This document shows positions 22,972 to 32,507 of a stretch of DNA of 34,599 nucleotides, piece after piece. The notes under the pieces are model-generated. The model saw only the letters and a program-made list of their open reading frames with translations. It was not told the origin of the DNA and did not search any database. The DNA comes from Myxococcales bacterium. GTDB lineage: Bacteria; Myxococcota_A; Polyangia; Haliangiales; Haliangiaceae. Within the stretch, counting starts at the first letter, position 1. Each line of letters begins with the position of its first letter. The DNA is taken from positions 1 through 34,599 of the forward strand of contig WYBA01000369.1 in NCBI GenBank assembly GCA_011526095.1, written 5' to 3'. The translations under genes and the position numbers were made by a program.

Positions 22972-23583
22972 ATGAAGACCGCCGGAACCATCATCGTCAC
23001 CCTCATCACCGTCGCCGCCGTGTCGTCGCCCGCGCTCGCGGGCAAGCGCAAGGGCAAGGGCAAGAAGGCGCGCGCCGCCGCCGCCGAGGTGGTCGAGGCG
23101 CCGCGCCGCCTCGGGGACGAGCTGGGCCTGGTGAGCGTCGCGGCCGTCGCCGCGCCGACCGACGCCGCCCCGGCGCCGGCCAAGAAGGTCGATCTCGAGG
23201 CCGCGGCCGCCGACGCCGAGCGCGCGCTCGCCCGCGCCGCCGCGTTCGAGCTGACCGCCGACCGCAGCGCGTCCAGCCCGACCGGCGACGCCGCGCCGGA
23301 GGTCGAGCTCCGCCCGCTCACCCAGGACGAGATCGGCAGGACGATCCAGGCGCGCGCCGACGAGCTCGGCTACTGCTGGCTCAAGGTCCCGGCGAGCAAG
23401 CGCGAGGCGCTGTCGGTCGGCCTGGCGTTCACGATCCAGCCCGAGGGCGCCGTCGCCGCGGTCAAGGTCGTCGGCGAGGCGCCGGCGAAGTTCTCGAGCT
23501 GCGTGACCGCGGTCGCGAAGCGGTGGACCTTCCCGCACGCCGACACCGCGACCGAGGTCGAGTATCCGCTGATGCTGCAGTAG
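22972..23583 (+). CDS. exported protein with AgmX/PglI-type C-terminal domain
   Basis: A 203-residue protein with a Sec signal peptide (cleavage likely after ALA, residue 23). A Lys-rich patch (GKRKGKGKKAR) and an Ala/Pro-rich linker follow. The C-terminal domain (about 115-203) matches the AgmX/PglI C-terminal (TonB-C-like) pattern: an amphipathic helix, a first Cys (GYCWLKVP, Cys135), LAFTIQPEGAVAAVKVVG, a second Cys (SSCVTAV, Cys177) and the closing KRWTFPHA. Such domains occur in myxobacterial gliding and periplasmic proteins and bind partners in the envelope. No gliding cluster is present here, so its process is unknown. Its stop lies 3 bp from that of the converging EF-hand gene. Confidence 0.88.
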   Translation: MKTAGTIIVTLITVAAVSSPALAGKRKGKGKKARAAAAEVVEAPRRLGDELGLVSVAAVAAPTDAAPAPAKKVDLEAAAADAERALARAAAFELTADRSASSPTGDAAPEVELRPLTQDEIGRTIQARADELGYCWLKVPASKREALSVGLAFTIQPEGAVAAVKVVGEAPAKFSSCVTAVAKRWTFPHADTATEVEYPLMLQ

Positions 23584-23586
23584 CGG

Positions 23587-25809
23587 TCACGGCGCGGACG
23601 GCGCGGGCAGCATCGGCGTGCGCGCCGTCGCCGGCGCGTTCTCGCCGAGCACCGCGGTGCTCCGCACCGCCTGCGGCAGGTAGCCGTCGAGCCGGCCGAT
23701 GTACCAGGTCGCCGCGAGCACCAGCAGCACGATCAGCGTGATGTACAGCTTCCACGGCCGCCGCTTGTCCGCGTAGGGGTCTTCGAGCGAGCGCCTGGCG
23801 CCCTTGGGCAGCGTGGCGAGCGAGGTCAGCGCGGCGCCGAACGCCACGTTGATCCGGGCGCGGCCGTTGATCGCCCAGCCGTTGGCGTCGAGGATCGGGC
23901 CGAGGTTGCGCTGGCGCAGCTTCATCCACGCCAGCAGCATCGACGGGCCGCTGATCATCATCAGCAGCGCCAGCAAGCCGATCGGCATCCACACGCCGAG
24001 CCCGAGGAACGCGGACAGCACGCCGATGACGAGGGCGCCGATGCCGCCGACCGCGACGCCGATCGCCGCGACGGTGCCGACGTCGATCTTCTTCGACGCG
24101 GGCGCGGGCGCGGGCGCGGCCGGCGCCGCCCCGGGCGCGGGAGGCGCGGCGGCGGCGGCCGCCGCCTTGTCGGCGGACGCGACCTGCGTCGCGGTGGCCG
24201 TGACCCTCGCGTCCGCCGCGGCCTCGGCGGCCTGCGCCCGCTTGCTCACCTGGTCCTCGATCATCCGGACCAGCTTCTTGTACGGGGCCCAGAACGCCTC
24301 GCGCACGCTGATCGGGTTGGCGACGATCTTGGTGATCGTCGCGTCCCAGTCCTTGCCGTCCCGGTCGTAGAACACGCCGTTGCGCCCGACGACGAGGTTG
24401 TCGCCGTCGCCGTTGGTGAACGCCGCGGCGATCTGCTTCTTGTCGGCGCCGCGCGTGACGTCGCAGTAGATCAGGTAGGCCGACGACATCCCGGCGAGCG
24501 CGCCGTGCTTGCCGGCGTCCGACACCGGCACGCACAGCTCGGCGGCGCGGCCGTCGAGGTAGAGCGTGCCGGCCTGGAACACGCCGTCCTTCTTGCCGTA
24601 GAAGTCGGAGAAGTTGACGAAGTTTCGGACGACGCGCCCGAAGTCGCGCTGCAGCCGCAGCGCCTTCTCGACCGCCGCGATCTCGGCGTAGTCGTCGGCG
24701 CGCTCCTTGTCCTGGGCGATCAGCGCGGCGAGCGCCTTGCGCGCGTCGCCGCTCGCGAGCTCGCGGATCCGCGCCAGCTCGAGGCCCTTGGCATGGGCGG
24801 GGCGGCCGCCGCGCCACGCCTCGAACGCGGCGAGCTTGTCGCACACCGCGGCGAAGTCGGCCTCGGTCAGCACGTCGCGGGCGCCGAGCATCGGCGTGAC
24901 CGCCTTGTCGGCGAACGCCGCGACCTTGGCCGCCCACGCCGGGTTGAGCGCGCCCTTGAGCAGCAGCGGCCGGCCGGCCTCGACCTTGGCCAGCGGCAGC
25001 TTCGCGATCTCCTCGTCGTCGGCGACGAGCGTCCGCGCGCCGAGCGCGGTCAGCGACGCCTCTTGCGCGTCGAGCGCCGCCGCGGCGCGCGCGTCGTACG
25101 CCGCGAGCCGGGCGCGCGCGAAGTGGTCCGCGATCTTGGCGCGGACGGCGGCGAGGGCGTCGGCCGCGGCCTCGGTGCCGTCGCCGGCCGGGCGCAGCGC
25201 CGCGTCGTCGCCCTTGACCGCCCACGCCGCGACCTCGTCGAGCTGCTTGAACAGCTCGTCGACCTTGGCCTGGTCGATCCCGTCCTTGCCGCTGCGGTCG
25301 GGCACCGCGCCGACGGTCGCGACCGCGTCCTCGATCACCTTGGCGAGCGCCGCGTCGTCGCCCGCGGTCTCCTTGGTCACGACGCCGTCGCCGTTGAACC
25401 GGGTCGCGGCGAACACCTTCACCACGTCGGAGGCGTCGGCGAGCGCGATCTCCTTGGCGTCGCCCTTGCCCAGGTCCCTGAGGATCTGCCTGGCCGCGCG
25501 CAGCACCGGGCCGTCGGCGAGCGCGCTCAGCGGCAGCGACTCGCTCGACTTCAGCACGGCGCCGGCGTCCTTCCATGTCTTGCCGATCCACTCGATCGTC
25601 GCGAGCAGGTCGGGGACGCGGATCCGGCCGTCCCCGTCGACGTCGATCAGCTTCAACGTCGCCGGATCGACGTCGATGTCCTTGATCGGCATCGCGAGCG
25701 CGACCCACAGCTTGGGATCGAGGTCGCGCAGCGCGAGCAGGTCGGCGCCGTCGCGCAGGCTCACCTGGTCGACGCCGCCCGCCCGGAAGAAGTGCCACTG
25801 GTGTCCCAT
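23587..25809 (-). CDS. large EF-hand membrane protein, uncharacterised
   Basis: A 740-residue protein without a signal peptide. The N-terminal part starts with GHQWHFFRAGGVDQV and carries at least one good calcium loop, DVDGDGRIRVPD (56-67), and two EF-like segments (RFNGDGVVTKE near 133 and DRSGKDGIDQAKVDEL near 169). A long helical region follows (about 190-540), with a strongly conserved-looking block around NFVNFSDFYGKK. After an Ala/Pro linker there are two to three membrane helices (about 577-630) and one more near 689-706, so the bulk is probably cytosolic and C-terminally anchored. I know no named family. ATG at 25809 has a TAGGCT box 7 nt upstream and no Shine-Dalgarno. It may sense Ca2+ or use it structurally; no partner is evident. 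Confidence 0.85.
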   Translation of the reverse strand: MGHQWHFFRAGGVDQVSLRDGADLLALRDLDPKLWVALAMPIKDIDVDPATLKLIDVDGDGRIRVPDLLATIEWIGKTWKDAGAVLKSSESLPLSALADGPVLRAARQILRDLGKGDAKEIALADASDVVKVFAATRFNGDGVVTKETAGDDAALAKVIEDAVATVGAVPDRSGKDGIDQAKVDELFKQLDEVAAWAVKGDDAALRPAGDGTEAAADALAAVRAKIADHFARARLAAYDARAAAALDAQEASLTALGARTLVADDEEIAKLPLAKVEAGRPLLLKGALNPAWAAKVAAFADKAVTPMLGARDVLTEADFAAVCDKLAAFEAWRGGRPAHAKGLELARIRELASGDARKALAALIAQDKERADDYAEIAAVEKALRLQRDFGRVVRNFVNFSDFYGKKDGVFQAGTLYLDGRAAELCVPVSDAGKHGALAGMSSAYLIYCDVTRGADKKQIAAAFTNGDGDNLVVGRNGVFYDRDGKDWDATITKIVANPISVREAFWAPYKKLVRMIEDQVSKRAQAAEAAADARVTATATQVASADKAAAAAAAPPAPGAAPAAPAPAPASKKIDVGTVAAIGVAVGGIGALVIGVLSAFLGLGVWMPIGLLALLMMISGPSMLLAWMKLRQRNLGPILDANGWAINGRARINVAFGAALTSLATLPKGARRSLEDPYADKRRPWKLYITLIVLLVLAATWYIGRLDGYLPQAVRSTAVLGENAPATARTPMLPAPSAP

Positions 25810-25816
25810 GGGGCCG

Positions 25817-25822
25817 AGCCTA
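25817..25822 (-). promoter_or_regulatory. -10-like box of the EF-hand membrane protein
   Basis: TAGGCT on the minus strand, 7 nt before the ATG at 25809. Confidence 0.45.
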
Positions 25823-25900
25823 GCCCCGTCGCGCGCCGCCGCGGCGCGGGCGGGCGCGGATTCTCGGGGATGGCTCGGGTAGGTCGGCGCGAGGCCGGCG

Positions 25901-26686
25901 CTACTGGCCGAGCGGGACGGCCCGGAACGTCACGCCGAGCGACAGCGAGTCGAGCTCGCCGTCGCCGTCGGTGTCGACGTCGGGGTGGGTCAACGTGACG
26001 AACAGCGAGTCGTCGATCATCTCCGCGACGGTGATCGTCCCGTCGCCGTCGATGTCGACCTGCCGGCCCCACTCGGTGTCGCCGGCGTCGAGCAGCGCCT
26101 GGACGAACGGAGCGAACGCCTCGGCCATGGTCGCGTCGTACCCCGGAGGCAGCGTCGCCGCGAGGCGGCCGGACAGCACGCCGTCGACGTCGGCCTCGAT
26201 CGTGACGCGGAGGTTGTCGACGGGCGCCCAGCCCTCGTCGGCGCCGCCGCTGAAGTCGCTGAGTGCGCCGAGCGGGAGCTCGCCGCCGATCACCGTGAGC
26301 CGCTCGTCGCCGGCGGGGCAGGCCTCGCGCTGGACGAGGACCGCCAGCCAGGTGTCGAGGCGCGCGTCGAGCCGCGCCTGCCACGCGCCGGCGACGTCGC
26401 GATCGGCGTACGCGAGCGAGACCACGGAGAAGATCTTCGCGATCTGGTTGTCGGTCGAGCCGTCGCCGTCGAGGTCGACGCCGATCTGGTCGGCCTCGCT
26501 CGCGGTCGCCGGGATCCGGAGCTGGTCGACGCGATAGATCGTCGAGCGCGGGATGTCGCACGACAGCGGCGCGACCGTGTCGGCCGGCGGCGGCTCCTCG
26601 GCGCAGCCGGCGAGCGCCGACGCGGCGAGCAGGGCGGTGGGGAGGGGGAGGAGGCGAGCGAGGCGGGAAGAGGTGGGGGTACGCAT
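25901..26686 (-). CDS. lipoprotein with calcium-binding-type loops
   Basis: A 261-residue lipoprotein with basic residues, a hydrophobic core and a LAGC lipobox (Cys28). The mature protein has three Asp-rich loops of EF-hand or dockerin type: VDLDGDGSTDNQ, VDIDGDGTITVAE and VDTDGDGELDSL. The last two flank IDDSLFVTLTHPD. The fold is otherwise unrecognised. Beyond calcium binding at the cell surface or in the periplasm, no role can be given. ATG at 26686 is chosen for the signal peptide; the frame is open to 26851, but the extension destroys the lipoprotein signal. An inverted repeat sits 3 bp upstream of the start. It lies downstream of, and on the same strand as, acnA, separated by a likely terminator. 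Confidence 0.87.
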   Translation of the reverse strand: MRTPTSSRLARLLPLPTALLAASALAGCAEEPPPADTVAPLSCDIPRSTIYRVDQLRIPATASEADQIGVDLDGDGSTDNQIAKIFSVVSLAYADRDVAGAWQARLDARLDTWLAVLVQREACPAGDERLTVIGGELPLGALSDFSGGADEGWAPVDNLRVTIEADVDGVLSGRLAATLPPGYDATMAEAFAPFVQALLDAGDTEWGRQVDIDGDGTITVAEMIDDSLFVTLTHPDVDTDGDGELDSLSLGVTFRAVPLGQ

Positions 26687-26689
26687 GGC

Positions 26690-26709
26690 CGCGGGTTGTG
26701 CAACCCGCG
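26690..26709. promoter_or_regulatory. palindromic operator candidate at a lipoprotein start
   Basis: Perfect 9-bp arms CGCGGGTTG and CAACCCGCG around a 2-nt centre (TG). It begins 3 bp upstream of the ATG at 26686. A shorter dyad ACCAGTGGT lies next to it at 26711-26719. The two-turn symmetry fits a dimeric repressor site; an RNA hairpin masking the start is the alternative. Confidence 0.5.
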
Positions 26710-26825
26710 AACCAGTGGTCGGACCATCACCGCCGGCCGCGTCAAGTACCCGGATCGAATCGCGGTCTGGCCCGCGCCGTGAACGCTGGTAGGCGGCAGG
26801 CGGTGGCAGCGGCGCGCGCCTCGCT

Positions 26826-26858
26826 GACACCGGTGTCCGGGGCTCGGGCACCGGTGTC
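26826..26858. terminator. paired palindromes, likely terminator of acnA
   Basis: GACACCGGTGTC (26826-26837, a perfect 12-bp palindrome) and CACCGGTGTC (26849-26858) can pair with each other as a 10-bp stem, GACACCGGTG / CACCGGTGTC, around a 13-nt loop on the minus strand. They lie 10 bp past the acnA stop. There is no T-tract. Confidence 0.45.
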
Positions 26859-26868
26859 GAAACCCGGG

Positions 26869-29571
<2,703 letters not shown>

Positions 29572-29580
29572 GGCGCGCGC

Positions 29581-29586
29581 ACATTA
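29581..29586 (-). promoter_or_regulatory. -10-like box of acnA
   Basis: TAATGT on the minus strand, 9 nt before the ATG at 29571. It is one of the few AT-rich spots in the 84-bp divergent region. Confidence 0.45.
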
Positions 29587-29643
29587 GCACTTTCGGTCCC
29601 GCGTGGAGATCCCGGAGGGGGCCGCCCGGCGGCCCTGGTTTGC

Positions 29644-29649
29644 TACTGT
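29644..29649 (+). promoter_or_regulatory. -10-like box, leaderless start of the RNase D gene
   Basis: TACTGT followed by 6 nt (GCGGAG) and the GTG at 29656. The GGAG touches the start codon and is too close to act as a Shine-Dalgarno. Confidence 0.5.
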
Positions 29650-29655
29650 GCGGAG

Positions 29656-30864
29656 GTGCTGATCGACGAGCCCGCGGGCGTCGCCGACGTGGTGGCCGCG
29701 GCCCGGGCGGCCGGCGAGGTCGCGCTCGACCTCGAGTTCGCGGCCGACGGCCGGCTGCGCCCCGAGCTGGCGCTGGTCCAGCTCGCGTGGCGGGACGGCG
29801 CGAAGGTCCGCGCCGTCGCGATCGACGCGGTCGCGACCGACGCCACCGCCGCGATCGCGCTGGTCGGGGAGGTCGACGTCATCCTCCACGCCGGCCGCCA
29901 GGACCTGCAGCTCCTCGCCACCCGGTTCGACCGCCGCGGGCGCCGCATCTTCGACACGCAGATCGCCGCGGCGTTCGCCGGCCTCGGGGACCAGCTCGGC
30001 TACGCCAGGCTGGCCGAGCAGCTGGTCGGCGCGCGGATCGACAAGGACCTGCAGTTCACCGACTGGCTGGCGCGCCCGCTGACCGCGCGTCAGCTCGACT
30101 ACGCGCTCGACGACGTCCGCCACCTGCCGGCGGCGGCCGACGCGCTCAAGGTGCAGCTCGCGGAGCTCGGGCGCGACGCGTGGGTCGCGGCCGAGTGCGA
30201 CGCGCTGTGCGAGGTCGCGTACGCGGCCGGCCGCACCGGGGCCGACGACGCGTGGGAGGACGTCGGCGGGGCGCGCAAGCTGCGCGGCGTCGACCGCGCG
30301 GCGATCGTCCGGCTCGCGGCGTGGCGGTGGCGGATCGCGCTCGAGCGCAACAAGCCGCCGAGCTGGATCGTCGCGGACAAGGCGCTGGTCGAGCTGGCGC
30401 AGCGCCGCCCGCGCGACGCCGAGGAGCTGAAGAAGATCCGCGGCGCGGGCGAGGTCGCGCGCGAGCGCGGCGACGAGCTGCTCGCCGAGCTGGCGCTCGC
30501 CGTGGCCGACGCGGAGGCGGCGGGCGCGGACGCGGGCGTGGGCGCCGGGCGCGGCCAGCCCAGCTCGCCGCGCGCGCAGCTGTGGGAGCAGGTGTTCGTC
30601 ACGCTCGTGCAGTGGGCGGCCGAGCGCGCGCGGCTGCCGGCGCGGTGGCTGGCGTCGCGCGGCGACTGCGAGGACGTGGCGCGGTGGCTCGATCGCGGCG
30701 ATCCGCGGGCGGACGCGCACCCGCTGTTCACGACGTGGCGGCGCGAGGTCGTCGGCGACACGCTGCGGGCGTGGGTGCGCGGGGAGCTGGCGCTGGTCGG
30801 CGACGCGGCGTCGGCGGCGGGGGCGCGGCTGGTGCCGGTGCCGGGCGCGCGAGGCCGCGGCTAG
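29656..30864 (+). CDS. rnd: ribonuclease D (DEDDy 3'-5' exonuclease with HRDC)
   Basis: A 402-residue cytosolic exoribonuclease that trims the 3' ends of tRNA and other stable RNAs. The DEDDy residues are visible: Asp25 and Glu27 in VALDLEF, Asp83 in LHAGRQDLQLL, and Tyr149/Asp153 in LDYALDDVRHL. FDTQIAAAFAGLGDQLGYARL and DKDLQFTDWLARPL are typical of RNase D. An HRDC domain follows (about 225-290; KPPSWIVADKALVELAQRRP). After an Ala/Gly linker, a second helical region of about 95 residues (LWEQVFVTLVQWAAERARLPARWL) may be a second HRDC-like module. I chose the GTG at 29656 because the TACTGT box lies 6 nt upstream; the frame is open upstream only because it runs antisense to acnA. Confidence 0.93.
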   Translation: MLIDEPAGVADVVAAARAAGEVALDLEFAADGRLRPELALVQLAWRDGAKVRAVAIDAVATDATAAIALVGEVDVILHAGRQDLQLLATRFDRRGRRIFDTQIAAAFAGLGDQLGYARLAEQLVGARIDKDLQFTDWLARPLTARQLDYALDDVRHLPAAADALKVQLAELGRDAWVAAECDALCEVAYAAGRTGADDAWEDVGGARKLRGVDRAAIVRLAAWRWRIALERNKPPSWIVADKALVELAQRRPRDAEELKKIRGAGEVARERGDELLAELALAVADAEAAGADAGVGAGRGQPSSPRAQLWEQVFVTLVQWAAERARLPARWLASRGDCEDVARWLDRGDPRADAHPLFTTWRREVVGDTLRAWVRGELALVGDAASAAGARLVPVPGARGRG

Positions 30865-30912
30865 CGACCGACACGCAGTGATCGCGTCGGAGGACGCCTG
30901 GGCGGGGTGGGT

Positions 30913-30935
30913 CCCGACGAGCTCTGCTCGTCGGG
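30913..30935. terminator. strong hairpin terminator between converging genes
   Basis: Perfect 10-bp stem CCCGACGAGC / GCTCGTCGGG with a 3-nt loop (TCT), 48 bp after the RNase D stop. It is symmetric enough to act in both directions. No T-tract. Confidence 0.65.
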
Positions 30936-30967
30936 CGGGGCGGCGAGCCCCGTGTGATCGAGGCGAC

Positions 30968-31003
30968 GTGCCGTGCCGGAGCAGAATGCGACGGTCACGG
31001 CAC
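30968..31003. terminator. second hairpin, downstream of the C39-like gene
   Basis: 8-bp arms GTGCCGTG (30968-30975) and CACGGCAC (30996-31003) around 20 nt. It begins 3 bp past the stop of the minus-strand gene at 31007, so it is the better terminator candidate for that gene. Confidence 0.5.
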
Positions 31004-31006
31004 GAG

Positions 31007-31612
31007 TCAGCTGTAGCCGACCCAGTAGAAGATCATCGCGCCGTACTTGCTGGCGCGGTGGGCCGACTCGAGCTTGGGCGAGACCGGGCCGCGATCGCGC
31101 GCGCCGTTCTTGGTGCCCGGCCACGGGTCGATCATGACGACGTCGTCCTTGCCGCCGTCGTCCAGCTTGTCGACGGCGACCGCGACCGCGTGCTCGACCG
31201 AGACGTCGCCCTCGGCGGGGTGGAGCCGGCCGTACTCGGTGGACAGCAGCGCGCCGCGGAAGCCGTGGCCGTCGCGCACCCACTGCAGGATCGCGTCGGT
31301 GCGCTCGCCCGAGACGCGGCGCGCCTGGACCCGGTAGCCCATCGCGTGCAGGTCGCTGGTGTGCTGCGCCATCCACGCGGTGACCGCGTCGAGCGAGCGG
31401 CCGGCGGCCGGCGTCGTGAGGTCGTGGAACAGGAACTCCTGGATCCCCGGGGCGTAGGCGCCGGCCTTGTAGGCGATGCGGCGGATCAGGAAGCCGGTGG
31501 CGGCGCCGGCGCACGCGGAGGCCGAGTGCGTGACGGGCAGCACGACGCGCATCGCGTCGGGGCTGACGACGGCATCGGCGTCGGTCGGGGTGCTGGCGTT
31601 CTGACGGGCCAC
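31007..31612 (-). CDS. small C39/papain-like cysteine-peptidase-fold protein
   Basis: A 201-residue protein, apparently cytosolic. The order and spacing of three motifs suggest a C39-like papain fold: Cys34 at the start of a helix (SACAGAATGFLIRRI), His141 in VEHAVAVAVDKL and Asp162 in MIDPWPG, the last being the usual DPW of C39-like peptidases. The family link is inferred from these motifs, not from close similarity. The substrate is unknown; such proteins may be peptidases, transglutaminase-like or inactive. GTG at 31612 is chosen because a TAACCT box lies 10 nt upstream; the frame is open to 31663. It is divergent from the TetR gene across 241 bp. The gene itself is secure, the function is tentative. 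Confidence 0.8.
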   Translation of the reverse strand: MARQNASTPTDADAVVSPDAMRVVLPVTHSASACAGAATGFLIRRIAYKAGAYAPGIQEFLFHDLTTPAAGRSLDAVTAWMAQHTSDLHAMGYRVQARRVSGERTDAILQWVRDGHGFRGALLSTEYGRLHPAEGDVSVEHAVAVAVDKLDDGGKDDVVMIDPWPGTKNGARDRGPVSPKLESAHRASKYGAMIFYWVGYS

Positions 31613-31622
31613 GACGGCAGCG

Positions 31623-31628
31623 AGGTTA
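31623..31628 (-). promoter_or_regulatory. -10-like box of the C39-like gene
   Basis: TAACCT on the minus strand, 10 nt before the GTG at 31612. Confidence 0.35.
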
Positions 31629-31780
31629 CACGAAGTGATTCTCGGAGGGTGGCGACCGGCCACCGGTCACGGATCCCGGGGCGTGGGCGCACGCTCCCGC
31701 GCGTCCCCTGATACGCGCGCGCGAGGCCGCGCCTTCCCGCGCGGGCGCGCGTCGCTCCCGCGACCGCGGCGAGACATTCA

Positions 31781-31810
31781 TTGACACTCCGTCAGGGAAT
31801 CGAATAGGCT
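31781..31810 (+). promoter_or_regulatory. sigma70-type promoter of the TetR-hydrolase operon
   Basis: TTGACA (31781-31786, a perfect -35 consensus), an 18-bp spacer and TAGGCT (31805-31810). It is the only consensus -35/-10 pair I find in the window. Both hexamers are overlapped by palindromic operator candidates. The leader to the ATG at 31854 is about 36 nt. Confidence 0.75.
31782..31794. promoter_or_regulatory. operator candidate O1 (overlaps -35)
   Basis: TGACACTCCGTCA: TGAC and GTCA arms around 5 nt. It shares TGACA...GTCA with O2, and both are followed by GGGAAT. The centres are about 28 bp apart. Confidence 0.6.
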
Positions 31811-31823
31811 GACAGCCTGTCAG
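31809..31823. promoter_or_regulatory. operator candidate O2 (overlaps -10 and transcription start)
   Basis: CTGACAGCCTGTCAG, a perfect 15-bp palindrome with 7-bp arms and a single central base. Its position over the end of the -10 box and the likely start of transcription fits autorepression by the TetR protein encoded 31 bp downstream. Confidence 0.7.
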
Positions 31824-31853
31824 GGAATAGCCCCCGCCGCCCTGACCTCGCCC

Positions 31854-32507
31854 ATGGCCCGCACCCTCGACATCGCCCGCCGCGCCGAGCTCGCCGCCGC
31901 CGCCGTCGACGTGCTGCGCGCGCGCGGCGTGCAGCGCTGCACGATGAGCGAGCTCGCCGACGCGCTCGGGCTGAAGCGGCCGACCCTGTACTTCTACTTC
32001 AAGGACCTCGGCGCGGTGTTCGACGCGGTGCTCGAGGACACGCAGCGCCGGTTCGGCGAGCACGTCGCGCGGCGCCTGAGCGCGCCCGAGATCGTCCACC
32101 CGATCGACGCGCTGATCGCGATGGCGCGCGCCTCGGCCGAGTTCGTCACCGGGCAGCGCGACGAGGTCGCGCTGCTCGTCCAGCTGTGGTCGGCGCACGC
32201 CGGCGATCCGGCGCGCGTGCTGGCGCGCGGCCGCGAGCTGGCCGAGCCGCTGCGTCAGGGGCTGATCGCGCGGCTCGCCGACGGCGTCGCCGCCGGGACG
32301 GTCACGCCGTGTCACCCCGAGCGGGTGGTCGACCTGATGCTGGCGACGCTCGACGGCGCGCTGGTCGCGCAGGTGACGCGCGGCGCGCAGCCGCAGCCGA
32401 TCGTCGAGGAGCTGATCGCGCGCGTGCTCGAGCCGCTGGCCGTGCGCGCGCGCCCGTCCCGCGCGCCGCGCGCGCGCGCCACCGCCACGCCGAGGAGATC
32501 GCGATGA
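31854..32507 (+). CDS. TetR-family transcriptional regulator
   Basis: A 217-residue repressor-type regulator. The N-terminal DNA-binding domain (about 8-55) has the TetR signature: AAAAVDVLRARGVQRCTMSELADALG, then LKRPTLYFYFKDLGAVFDAVLED, here split by the recognition helix. The C-terminal helical ligand domain (about 75-195) is unspecific. The Arg/Pro/Ala tail after LEPLAVRARPSR is low-complexity. It probably represses its own operon by binding the two palindromes in the promoter. Its TGA overlaps the ATG of the downstream Ntn-hydrolase gene by 4 nt, which makes that enzyme its likely target; the inducer may be the enzyme's substrate. No strong Shine-Dalgarno precedes the ATG. Confidence 0.93.
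   Translation: MARTLDIARRAELAAAAVDVLRARGVQRCTMSELADALGLKRPTLYFYFKDLGAVFDAVLEDTQRRFGEHVARRLSAPEIVHPIDALIAMARASAEFVTGQRDEVALLVQLWSAHAGDPARVLARGRELAEPLRQGLIARLADGVAAGTVTPCHPERVVDLMLATLDGALVAQVTRGAQPQPIVEELIARVLEPLAVRARPSRAPRARATATPRRSR
32492..32497 (+). promoter_or_regulatory. ribosome binding site of the Ntn-hydrolase gene
   Basis: GAGGAG with 6 nt to the ATG at 32504. It lies inside the 3' end of the TetR gene, so it supports translation of the hydrolase in the coupled arrangement. Confidence 0.7.

Noticed and set aside
22383..23321. Long N-terminal extension of the PH-like protein
   Set aside because: The extension is antisense to the AgmX/PglI-type gene, while a TATGGT box sits 6 nt before the internal ATG at 22775.
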